Assembly (NCBI GenBank): GCA_963710725.1
Contig: CAVQBJ010000008.1
Location: forward strand, 1,364,001 to 1,428,000
Direction: 5' to 3'
Source of the DNA: CAVQBJ01 sp963710725
GTDB taxonomy: Bacteria > Actinomycetota > Thermoleophilia > Solirubrobacterales > Solirubrobacteraceae
Length of the DNA stretch: 64,000 bases
Made by a program: the position numbers and the translations under genes. Of the stretch, positions 54,126-61,338 are shown in pieces. Under the pieces are notes generated by a model. The model was not told the DNA's origin. It made no database searches and saw nothing but the letters and a program-made list of their open reading frames with translations. Numbering within the stretch: position 1 is the first letter of the stretch; every line of letters starts with the position of its first letter.

Positions 54126-54948
54126 GTGGCCAAGGTACGGATCATCGCCCGCCCGCTCGCCGTGGCGGTCGTCATCTCGGCCATCTTCCTCCCGGCAGCG
54201 CTCGGCGCGAGCGCTTCGCCGGCGCAGCAGATCTACGGCATCGTGCTGTCGGCCGTCCAGCACGTGAACACCGAGAGCAACTCCACCCAGGCCGCCGATT
54301 ACAAGGCCGCCGACAAGCAGGCCCAGCCCTGCTCGACGGCGCTCGTCTCGTTGCTGCCCGGGCAGCCGGCCGCGGTCACGAACGCCACCATCAGCGCGCT
54401 CCAGAACGAGCTCTACGTGACCTACACGGCGACGGCCCGGCGAAGCGCACTCGGCCCGCTCGCGAGCGCCGCGAGGAAGGTGTCGGTGGTCGTGGCCACT
54501 GCCCGACGGCGAGGGGAGCGACTGGCGCCGTCGATCAGCGCGTTGACCGCACTCGGCAAGGCGGTGGCGTCCCAGGATCGACTGCAGTTCTGCAAGGACT
54601 ATCAAGGGCTGGTCGCGCGCCGGCTTCAGGCCGGCTCGGGAACCGAAGGGCACCCGCGCGAGTACCGCTCTGTATGACGAGCTCACGGCCGCGACCGGCG
54701 CACTGGCGAACATCGCTGACGGCGGCCATCCCCTCGGGCTGCCGCTCTCCGCCGCGGCCGTGACGCGGCTGCGCACGGCGACGAGCCTCGCGGTCGCCCG
54801 CCTGGCGGAGGATCAGCGCGACGCCGACGCTCAGCTCACCTCGTTCCTCGCCGGCGCGCCGGTCGCGCTCCCGCCCAGCACACCGACGGGCGCCACGGGG
54901 CCGACCGGCGCGAGCGGGCCGACCGGCGCGACCGGACCGGGCGCCTGA
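54126..54948 (+). pseudogene. Secreted protein with collagen-like tail, probable frameshift
   Basis: The reading starts at GTG 54126 (GTG 54120 also possible) with a signal peptide (RPLAVAVVISAIFLPAALGASA). A helical region with two Cys follows. It stops at 54677, but one frame on, the text continues: TALYDELTAATGALANIADG, TRLRTATSLAVARLAEDQRD and a tail of GPTGATGP-type triplets ending at 54948. One extra base near 54620-54650 explains this. Function unknown. It lies between B2 and cyclase 2, on cyclase 2's strand, 19 bases before it. The tail may be a stalk or a triple helix. Confidence 0.65.
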
Positions 54949-54967
54949 CGCACCCGCGGCCGGCACC

Positions 54968-56140
54968 GTGCACGCGGGCGCAGAGCCGCTCAGCCGGTGG
55001 GACCGGGCCTCGGGATACGTGATCGGCGAGGAGCGGGGAGTGCCTCCGCTGCCCCGGCCCGTTTCGGGCCGGGCCGTGGACGCCCTGGTCGACGCGATGC
55101 TCCCCGCCCTGCAACGGCCGCCCTGCTACGTGACCTTCTCGGGCGGACGGGATTCCTCGGCGGTGCTCGCCGTGGCCGCTCACGCCGCCCGTCACCACGG
55201 GCTGCCGGCACCGGTGCCGGTGACGCTGCGCTTCGCGGGCGCCGAGTCCACCGAGGAGTCCGACTGGCAGGAGCTCGTGATCGCCCACGTCGGTCTCGAC
55301 GACTGGGTCCGCCTCGCGTGCGCCGACGAGCTCGACTACCTCGGAGACCTGGCCTGCCGCAACCTGCGCACCCATGGACTGCAGTGGCCCCCGAACACGC
55401 ACATCTTCGCGCCGATGTTCGCGCAGGCCTGCGGAGGATCGATCCTCAGCGGGTATGGCGGCGACGACCTGCTCGACTGGCACTGGGGCCGCGTCCGGAC
55501 GCGGCTGACCGCGCCGGGTCCGTTGCCACCCCGGGCGCTCCTCGCCGCGGGCCTGACGCTGGCGCCGCCCCGCGTCCGCGCCGCGCGCGCGCGGCGCACC
55601 GTGCCCCGCTACGCGCCGTGGCTGCGACCGCGAGCCGAGCGGTACTTCAACACGATGGTGGCGGCCGAGGGGGCCTCCGAGCCAATCGTCTGGGCGCGGC
55701 GGGTCGACTGGTTCGCGCGCCGTCGCGAGGTGCGTGTGACGCAGCGGACGCTGGGCCGGCTCGCCGACACGTGTGGCACCGTGGCCTGCGAACCGTTGCT
55801 GGACCGACGCTTCATGGCGACGCTCGCGGCCGAGGGTGGCCGCGCGGGGTACGGAGACCGCAGCCGGGCCATGGACGCGCTGTTCGGCCGCCTGCTGCCA
55901 CAGCGCGTGTCGACCCGCCAGAGCAAGGCGGAGTTCAGCGCCGTTGTGTGGGGCGAGCGCGCGCGTTCGTTCGCTGCCGCGTGGGACGGCTCGGGCGTCG
56001 ACGCCGAGCTGGTCGACAGCGAGGCGCTTCGGGCCGAGTGGCTGCGCGAAGCACCACGATTCGGAGCGGCCTCACTGCTGCAACAGGCGTGGCTGGCCAC
56101 TGCCGGACAGAGCGCGAAGCCGGCGACGGAGCCGGTTTGA
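54968..56140 (+). CDS. Lasso cyclase 2 (asparagine synthetase-like), short form
   Basis: A 390-residue ATP-dependent macrolactam synthetase. The PP-loop motif SGGRDSS is at 58-64. Further motifs are ESDWQELVIAHVGLDDW, WPPNTHIFAPMFAQACGG and the acidic SGYGGDDLLDWHWG. The C-terminus has SKAEFSAVVWGERARSFAAA. The usual N-terminal class II glutaminase-like domain (about 200 residues) is absent. It is a close paralogue of cyclase 1. It sits 32 bases before the B1 gene, so they form a unit. The start is GTG 54968 without a strong ribosome site. Its partner could be precursor 2, which is convergent. Confidence 0.85.
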   Translation: MHAGAEPLSRWDRASGYVIGEERGVPPLPRPVSGRAVDALVDAMLPALQRPPCYVTFSGGRDSSAVLAVAAHAARHHGLPAPVPVTLRFAGAESTEESDWQELVIAHVGLDDWVRLACADELDYLGDLACRNLRTHGLQWPPNTHIFAPMFAQACGGSILSGYGGDDLLDWHWGRVRTRLTAPGPLPPRALLAAGLTLAPPRVRAARARRTVPRYAPWLRPRAERYFNTMVAAEGASEPIVWARRVDWFARRREVRVTQRTLGRLADTCGTVACEPLLDRRFMATLAAEGGRAGYGDRSRAMDALFGRLLPQRVSTRQSKAEFSAVVWGERARSFAAAWDGSGVDAELVDSEALRAEWLREAPRFGAASLLQQAWLATAGQSAKPATEPV

Positions 56141-56172
56141 GATCGGATCGGCGGCCTGTCACCATACGCGCC

Positions 56173-56484
56173 GTGCCCGGACCGACTCCGCCTCCGCCCG
56201 ACGCGATCCTCAAGCTTCGCGAGGCCGAGCTTCACTGGCGCGACGTCGAGGGCGAGGTGATCGTGCTCGACATGACGCGCTCGGAGTACGTCGCGCTCAA
56301 TCGTTCGGCCGCTCCGCTGTGGCACGCGCTCAACGAAGGCGCCACGCGAGCGCAACTCGTGGACCTCCTCAGGGCGGAGTTCACTCTGGACGATCCGACC
56401 GCCCAGCGCGACGTCGACGCCTTCATCGAGCAGTTGCGCCACCAGCAACTGCTGTGCGAGCCGGAGTCCGGCTCCGACGGCTGA
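56173..56484 (+). CDS. Lasso B1 / PqqD-like RRE protein
   Basis: A 103-residue RiPP recognition element. Segments are AELHWRDVEGEVIVLDMTRS, EYVALNRSAAPLWHALNEGA, LVDLLRAEFTLDD and VDAFIEQLRHQQLL, the PqqD pattern. It should bind the YxxPxL leader motif and present it to the B2 peptidase. It is the only RRE in the locus. GTG 56173 is chosen; it lies 32 bases after cyclase 2. A hairpin follows. Confidence 0.9.
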   Translation: MPGPTPPPPDAILKLREAELHWRDVEGEVIVLDMTRSEYVALNRSAAPLWHALNEGATRAQLVDLLRAEFTLDDPTAQRDVDAFIEQLRHQQLLCEPESGSDG

Positions 56485-56492
56485 TGCGGCGT

Positions 56493-56523
56493 CCGGTTGG
56501 CAGGCCGGCGGCCTGCCAACCGG
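56493..56523. terminator. Bidirectional terminator, B1 / precursor 2
   Basis: CCGGTTGGCAGGCC at 56493-56506 pairs perfectly with 56510-56523, with a 3-base loop. It lies between convergent genes; on the plus strand GAAAAC follows. Confidence 0.75.
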
Positions 56524-56541
56524 TGAAAACGTCTTCGCTTC

Positions 56542-56724
56542 CTAGGCCACCGAGCCGCCGCCGCCCGCACCGCCGGCGTTGCCCGAGCCCATGGCGTCGG
56601 TGCCCATGCCCTTCTGCGTCAGCTCCACCACGGAGCCGATCACCTCGAGGCGGGGTGACTCGTAATCGGTGCCCGACCGAGCCGAGGCGGCGACGTCGGC
56701 GCGGTCATCGTGTCGTGCGGTCAT
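56542..56724 (-). CDS. Lasso-type precursor 2, non-canonical core
   Basis: A 60-residue precursor. YESPRLEVIGSVVELTQ (residues 21-37) fits YxxPxLxxxGxxxxxT, with Thr36 at -2. The predicted core (38-60) begins KGMGTDAMGSG and ends AGGGGSVA; it is over 40% Gly. The only acidic residue is Asp43, at core position 6, and position 1 would be Lys. Neither fits the canonical Gly/Ala/Ser/Cys-1 with Asp/Glu at 7-9. So the core may be processed differently, or be cut elsewhere. AAGGAGA five bases before ATG 56724 supports the start. It lies 47 bases downstream of a secreted-protein gene on the same strand. Confidence 0.8.
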   Translation of the reverse strand: MTARHDDRADVAASARSGTDYESPRLEVIGSVVELTQKGMGTDAMGSGNAGGAGGGGSVA

Positions 56725-56771
56725 GTCTTCTCCTTGACGCAATCAGCAGTAGGTGACGCGGACGACGCCGC

Positions 56772-57263
56772 TCATACGACAGGCGTGGGCGGTGTGCCCT
56801 CGATGATCGACGGAAGCACGCTTCGGCACGTCGCCGCATAGACGCCGTCCGGATAGACGACCGTGATGGCCGTACCCCCGACAAGCGGAGTGCCCGCGGG
56901 CTGATAGGGGTTGAACTGTGCGCACAGACCAACCACGGCGTCAGTCGAACCCGGCTTCGTCGCAGTCGGAGGCAGCGAGTCCTGGCAGATCGTGGTGACG
57001 AGCGTCCCGATGTTCTTGAACACCTGCCCGAACACCTGCGTCTGGTTGGTCGTGGTGACGTCAGTGGGATTGTTCCCGGTCGCGAAACCGACGTAGGTGC
57101 CGCACGCAGCCCCATGGGTGAGCCCCAACGGCGTCACCACTGCCGCGTGTGCAGGCGACTTGACCGTGAGCAGGTAGTGCGGCGCCGTCGCCTGAGCAGC
57201 GGCGGGAGATGCTATGAGCAGTGCGCCAACCACCAGTGTTGGCACCGACCAGCGCCGTGACAT
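56772..57263 (-). CDS. Secreted protein upstream of precursor 2, hypothetical
   Basis: A 163-residue protein with a signal peptide (PTLVVGALLIASPAAAQA). The mature part has four Cys (AACGTY, TTICQD, GLCAQF, ATCRSV), which could form two disulfides. No family is recognised. ATG 57263 has AAAGGAA upstream. Precursor 2 follows after 47 bases. The arrangement repeats that of the propeller and precursor 1, although the two secreted proteins are unrelated in sequence. Confidence 0.7.
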   Translation of the reverse strand: MSRRWSVPTLVVGALLIASPAAAQATAPHYLLTVKSPAHAAVVTPLGLTHGAACGTYVGFATGNNPTDVTTTNQTQVFGQVFKNIGTLVTTICQDSLPPTATKPGSTDAVVGLCAQFNPYQPAGTPLVGGTAITVVYPDGVYAATCRSVLPSIIEGTPPTPVV

Positions 57264-57443
57264 TCACACATTCCTTTCCATGGATTCCTGCGAACGAGGA
57301 ACAGGCCTACGCACCCGACGAATGCGTGCCGTTGAAGTCACGCGTGGCCTAGCCCCGGACCGCAAAGCTGCGCGGAGCTTAACACGATTGCGCAAAGGTT
57401 TGCAACTGGCTCGGCGACCGGGTGTCCGAGCGATGGCCTCGAC

Positions 57444-58160
57444 GTGGCCGGCGGCGGTTACGGGGTCGGCGGCGGTATCGTCATCCTCGGGCTGGGCGCC
57501 TCGCCCGCCTCCGATCTCATCCGGCCAGACGCCTTGTCAGACCTTCCTACGCTCAGCGTGCGCGGGCTCACACGCGACTTCGGCGACCGGCGCGTCGTCG
57601 GTCCGCTGACGGTCGATGCGGCCCCGGGCGAGCGGGTCGCCCTCGTCGGGCCCAATGGCTCCGGCAAGTCGAGCTTCCTGCGCTGCGTCGCCGGCGTGCT
57701 GGCCCCGAGTGCCGGGAACGCCTCGGTGTGCGGCTTCGCCGCCGGCACGCGGGCGGCGAAGCACCTGATCGGCGCTTCGCTCTCCCAGGAGCGCTCGTTC
57801 TACCTGCGGCTGACGGGCGAGGCGAACCTGCTGACCTTCGCCCGGCTACGCGAGCCGACCGAAACGGCGCGGGCAAGCGTGCGCGTGGTGATCGCCGAGC
57901 TCGGCATCTCGACGATCGCCGCACAACGCGTCGATCGCTGCTCGACCGGGATGGTGCAGCAGTTGTCGTTGGCCCGTGCCCTCCTCGGCCACCCGTCGTT
58001 GCTGGTGCTCGACGAACCGACCCGCTCACTCGACACCGAGGCCATCGAGCGGATGTGGGACGCGTTGTCCCGTCGGCGCGACACGACGCTGCTGATCGCC
58101 ACCCATCGACCTGAGGACATCGCGCGCTGTGACCGCGTCATCGACTTCGCCGCCGCCTGA
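57444..58160 (+). CDS. ABC transporter ATP-binding protein (lasso locus)
   Basis: Up to 238 residues. Walker A is VGPNGSGKSS, Walker B LLVLDEPT, and the H-loop LIATHRPED. The C-loop reads CSTGMVQQLSLARALL: STGM in place of LSGGQ, a conspicuous variation that some ABC-2 exporters show. The ABC domain begins near 57560. The start is uncertain: GTG 57444 opens the frame, TTG 57534 is an alternative. It overlaps the permease gene by 32 bases. Likely exports a locus product. Confidence 0.85.
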   Translation: MAGGGYGVGGGIVILGLGASPASDLIRPDALSDLPTLSVRGLTRDFGDRRVVGPLTVDAAPGERVALVGPNGSGKSSFLRCVAGVLAPSAGNASVCGFAAGTRAAKHLIGASLSQERSFYLRLTGEANLLTFARLREPTETARASVRVVIAELGISTIAAQRVDRCSTGMVQQLSLARALLGHPSLLVLDEPTRSLDTEAIERMWDALSRRRDTTLLIATHRPEDIARCDRVIDFAAA

Positions 58161-58992
58161 GCTCACCGCGGCGCCGGCTGGCTCTCCGCGCGGCATGCGC
58201 GTGCACGCGCTGCGCGCGCTGGTCGAGCGCGACTGGCGGATCATGCGGTCCTACCGGACCCCGCTCATCTCCGACCTCGTCTTCGGGTTCCTCAGCCTCG
58301 TCGTCTACTACTACATCTCGCGTGCCCTGCACCCTCGGCCCGGAATCGACCTCGACGGGGCGCCGTCGTACTTCGACTTTGCCGCCGGCGGGATCGTCCT
58401 GTTCGTCGTGCTGCAGGCCGGGGTCATCGGAATCACACGCCGGATCCGCGAGGAGCAGCTGACCGGGACCCTGGAGATGCTCGTAGCCCAGCCGGTCAGC
58501 GCCTCGGAGATCGCACTCGGCATCGCCGGGTTCCCGTTCCTGTTCTCCGTGATGCGCGCGCTCGCCTCGCTCCTGCTCGCCGCCGCCTTCCTCGGACTCA
58601 GCCTCGGCCACACGGACTTCGTGGGGTTGATCGCCGCGCTTGCGATGTCCGGTATCGCCTTCGCGGCCATCGGCGTGGCGCTGTCGGCCATCGTGCTCAT
58701 CGTCAAGCGGGGGGAGGTGGTCGGTACCGCCGCGGTCACCGCCATGGCCCTCCTCGGCGGCGCGTTCTTTCCCACGGGTGTCCTCGCCCCCTGGCTCGTC
58801 CCGCTGTCCTACATCGTGCCGACGCGCTACGCCTTCCAGGCGACGCGCGGGGCGCTGTTCGGCGCCGTCAGCTGGTCTGGGCCCTGCCTGGTACTGCTGG
58901 CGTTCAGCGTGGTCGCGCTGCCCCTCGCACTGGCGCTGTTCGCAGTCGCCGTGCGCCAGAACGTGCGTGCGGGATCGCTCAGCCAGTACTGA
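58129..58992 (+). CDS. ABC-2 type permease
   Basis: A 287-residue membrane protein with six hydrophobic segments (SDLVFGFLSLVVYYYIS, GGIVLFVVLQAGVIG, LASLLLAAAFLGLSLG, others) and the family segment EEQLTGTLEMLVAQPVS. It pairs with the preceding ATPase as an exporter, overlapping it by 32 bases. The GTG start at 58129 lies inside the ATPase gene. Probable role is export of the lasso product or immunity. Confidence 0.88.
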   Translation: MTASSTSPPPELTAAPAGSPRGMRVHALRALVERDWRIMRSYRTPLISDLVFGFLSLVVYYYISRALHPRPGIDLDGAPSYFDFAAGGIVLFVVLQAGVIGITRRIREEQLTGTLEMLVAQPVSASEIALGIAGFPFLFSVMRALASLLLAAAFLGLSLGHTDFVGLIAALAMSGIAFAAIGVALSAIVLIVKRGEVVGTAAVTAMALLGGAFFPTGVLAPWLVPLSYIVPTRYAFQATRGALFGAVSWSGPCLVLLAFSVVALPLALALFAVAVRQNVRAGSLSQY

Positions 58993-59025
58993 TGTGCCGC
59001 GAGATCGCCCGATACGCTTTCCCAC

Positions 59026-59886
59026 ATGGCGCAGCCACGTGACCGGGCGGGAGCCTACGGGCTCGCGATCACCGGTCTGGAGGGCGCACCGCGCCGGCTC
59101 TCCCGCGCTCCCGCCGATTGGCGGCGCCTGCACGTCGAGCAGTCCCGCCCCTCCGCGGGCGACCGGCAGCGGCGTACGGCCATCGGCGAGGACGGCGCGT
59201 TCATCCGCTTCGATCGTCACCACGCCGTCTTGGTCGACCGCGGGCGCCGCCGGGCGATCGTGCTGGCACCGAGCGACCGCGAGGCCGAACTGCTCGCGCA
59301 CCCGCTTCTGATCCTGCCCGCCGTCGCGTTCTCGGCCTGGGAAGGACGCGCCGCGCTGCACGGAGGAGCGTTCCTGGCCGATGGACGCGCGTGGGGTCTG
59401 TTCGGGAGCCACCGGGCCGGCAAGTCGACCGCGCTGGCGGCGCTCGCTCTCGCTGGGACGCCGGTGCTCGCCGATGATCTCGTGGTGATCGCCGACGGGC
59501 GCGTCCTGGCCGGGCCGCGCTACGTCGACCTGCGCCCGTCGGCCGCGCGCCACTTCGAGCTGCCGCCCGATGTGGCCTCGGTGCGTCAACGCCGGCGCCT
59601 CACCCCGGCACCGGCGCCGGCGCAGGCTCCCATCGGGGGGTGGATCTTCCTGTCGTGGGGAAAGCAGGTCCAGCTGCGCCGGCTCGATCGCAGCGAGATC
59701 CTCGCCCGGCTCGCCGACGCGTACGCGCTGACCCCGCTGTTCCAGCCGACGGCGCTACAGCTTCTCGAGCTCGCGAGCCATCCGGCGTTCGAGCTGCGGC
59801 GGCCGCGGTCGTTCGCCGCGATCGGCGAGGCGATCGAGTTGCTCACGTCGCTCCGGGTGCCGGTCGGCGAACCTCTGGCCGCATGA
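59026..59886 (+). CDS. HprK-like kinase 2 (lasso locus)
   Basis: A 286-residue paralogue of kinase 1. Walker A is GSHRAGKST at 127-135, preceded by ALHGGAFLADGRAWGLF; ADDLVVIADG is at 149-158. It shares the later VLAGPRYVDLRPSA, which kinase 1 has as VLAGPRSVDLRAAS. It lies 33 bases after the permease and overlaps the methyltransferase start (ATGA). Such kinases can phosphorylate lasso peptides. The Ser/Thr residues in core 1 (Ser4, Ser5, Thr6, Ser7) or Ser58 of precursor 2 are conceivable targets, but none is C-terminal. Confidence 0.85.
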   Translation: MAQPRDRAGAYGLAITGLEGAPRRLSRAPADWRRLHVEQSRPSAGDRQRRTAIGEDGAFIRFDRHHAVLVDRGRRRAIVLAPSDREAELLAHPLLILPAVAFSAWEGRAALHGGAFLADGRAWGLFGSHRAGKSTALAALALAGTPVLADDLVVIADGRVLAGPRYVDLRPSAARHFELPPDVASVRQRRRLTPAPAPAQAPIGGWIFLSWGKQVQLRRLDRSEILARLADAYALTPLFQPTALQLLELASHPAFELRRPRSFAAIGEAIELLTSLRVPVGEPLAA

Positions 59887-60704
59887 GCGAGAGCTCAACG
59901 ACAGGAGCGTTCTTCCGGCGCTTCGCCGACGTCGATAACGACACCGACGGCGACGCGCTGATCGCGCATCAGCGGGCCACTGCGGCGCTCGGACCACTGG
60001 CCAGGTCCAAGCGCCGCTCCTACGAGCTGCTCAGCGTCGTGCCGGGGAACGCCGTCCTCGACGTCGGCTGTGGGTCGGGCGACGACGTGCGCGCACTCGC
60101 GGCGATCGTCGGCTCCAGCGGCCGCGCCGTGGGCGTGGACGCGAGCGCCCTGGCGATCCGCCGCGCGCGCACCGGCGCGCCCGACAATGCTCGGTTCGTG
60201 GTCGCCGACGCCGCCGCGCTCCCCTTCGAGGCGGCCAGCTTCGACGCCTGCCGCAGCGAGCGCACGCTGCAACACCTCGAGCGGCCGCGACTGGCGCTGG
60301 GCGAGATCGCTCGAATCACGCGTCCTCGAGGGCTCGTCGTGGCCACCGAGGCGACGATCCACCTCTTGGGCACCGACGAACTGGATCGTGAGATCACCCC
60401 ACTCGTCCTCGGGCAGCTATTCCCGGGCGACGGCTGGATCGGCTACTTCCTGCCACTGTTGTTCCGCCAGGCTGGGCTCGGCACGCCGGTGCTCGAGCAT
60501 CACACCGGCCGTGACGGCGGATGGGCGAACGTCCGCGACGCTCTCGCCCTTCCGACCGTGACGAGATCCGTGATCGAGGCGCAGCCCGCGCTCGCGCCGC
60601 GAGTGGATCACTGGCTGCGCGCCTGCCAGGACGCGGCCGAGGCCGGAACGATCGAGCTCGACATCCACGTGCTGCACGTCATCGGGCAGGCGCACGCGGC
60701 CTGA
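59883..60704 (+). CDS. SAM-dependent methyltransferase (lasso locus)
   Basis: A 273-residue class I methyltransferase. The SAM motif is VLDVGCGSGDDVRALAAIV, with acidic VGVDASALAI, then VVADAAALPFEAASFDAC and the Methyltransf_11-like ERTLQHLERPRLALGEIARI. Translationally coupled to kinase 2. It may methylate a locus product (some lasso clusters carry such tailoring enzymes) or act elsewhere. It is the last gene before the tRNA. Confidence 0.85.
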   Translation: MSESSTTGAFFRRFADVDNDTDGDALIAHQRATAALGPLARSKRRSYELLSVVPGNAVLDVGCGSGDDVRALAAIVGSSGRAVGVDASALAIRRARTGAPDNARFVVADAAALPFEAASFDACRSERTLQHLERPRLALGEIARITRPRGLVVATEATIHLLGTDELDREITPLVLGQLFPGDGWIGYFLPLLFRQAGLGTPVLEHHTGRDGGWANVRDALALPTVTRSVIEAQPALAPRVDHWLRACQDAAEAGTIELDIHVLHVIGQAHAA

Positions 60705-60824
60705 CCGGCGGTCGGGGCGGGCGCGGCGGGACGCCCCGTCGCGACGATCTTCATGCGGGCCAGCGGGCCCGGCTGGAGTCGCCGATGCGCCCGCTCGGCG
60801 TGGCCGCGTAGAATCGCGCGCTCA

Positions 60825-60896
60825 GGGCGCGTAGCTCAGTGGGAGAGCGCTCGCTTCACACGCGAGAGGTCGCAGGTTCGAAACCCGCCGCGCCCA
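60825..60896 (+). tRNA. tRNA-Val (CAC anticodon)
   Basis: A 72-base cloverleaf without encoded CCA. The acceptor stem GGGCGCG pairs with CGCGCCC (60889-60895), with discriminator A. The D-arm is GCUC-AGUGGGA-GAGC. The anticodon stem CUCGC/GCGAG encloses loop UUCACAC with CAC (reads GUG). The T-arm contains GGUUCGAAACC. A terminator follows, then an integrase remnant, so it may have served as an attachment site. Confidence 0.96.
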
Positions 60897-60905
60897 TTTG
60901 GAAGA

Positions 60906-60928
60906 CCCGCCGCTTGCGGCGGGTTTTT
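60906..60928 (+). terminator. Rho-independent terminator after tRNA-Val
   Basis: CCCGCCGC, loop TT, GCGGCGGG, then TTTTT. A classical intrinsic terminator. Confidence 0.9.
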
Positions 60929-60929
60929 C

Positions 60930-61090
60930 TTTGGGCAGGGTCGGTTGGGGCGGCGGGCTTGTGACGTGCTTGTGACTGCGCCAGTGCCCAATCGTGCCCA
61001 ATCACGCGTCTCGACGAGCCTGCGGAGGCGCTCTCGCTCTCTGTCGCCCTGGCGCATCGTGCGTGCGTAGATGCCGAGGGTCAGCATCAC
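60930..61090 (-). pseudogene. C-terminal remnant of a tyrosine integrase
   Basis: On the minus strand the reading MLTLGIYARTMRQGDRERER and then RLVETRDWARLGTG matches the extreme C-terminus of phage/ICE tyrosine recombinases (the TLGxYAxxM segment that carries the catalytic Tyr). The rest of the protein is missing: upstream of about 61090 the similarity ends. Such integrases typically sit beside the tRNA they target. The 61091-61338 interval has no other supported gene. Confidence 0.65.
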
Positions 61091-61338
61091 CGGGATCATC
61101 GAACAGTCACCGGCCCAGCGACGAGCTCTGCTTGATGGACTGCTCCCCACGAACATCAGCTGGCTCGCCGCACCCGGCGGCGCAGCTGTGCGCGACGCCC
61201 CGCGGCCGCCGCGGCTCGTGGCGCAGCTCCTGCAGCTCGCCGCCCTCAACAAGCCCGACCTCTTCTGATTCGAGCGGCCGCGCTGGGTCAGCCGCGCCCG
61301 CAAGTACCATCGAACTCGTCTCGACCCGAACTGAGGTG

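Noticed and set aside
54675..54948. Separate gene for the GPTGATGP-tail frame
   Set aside because: The frame aligns as a direct continuation of the upstream secreted protein after one base change and lacks its own ribosome site.
61071..61268. Small plus-strand gene before vapB (MPRVSITGIIEQSPAQRR...)
   Set aside because: No ribosome site, no recognisable domain, and it starts opposite the integrase remnant; likely chance.
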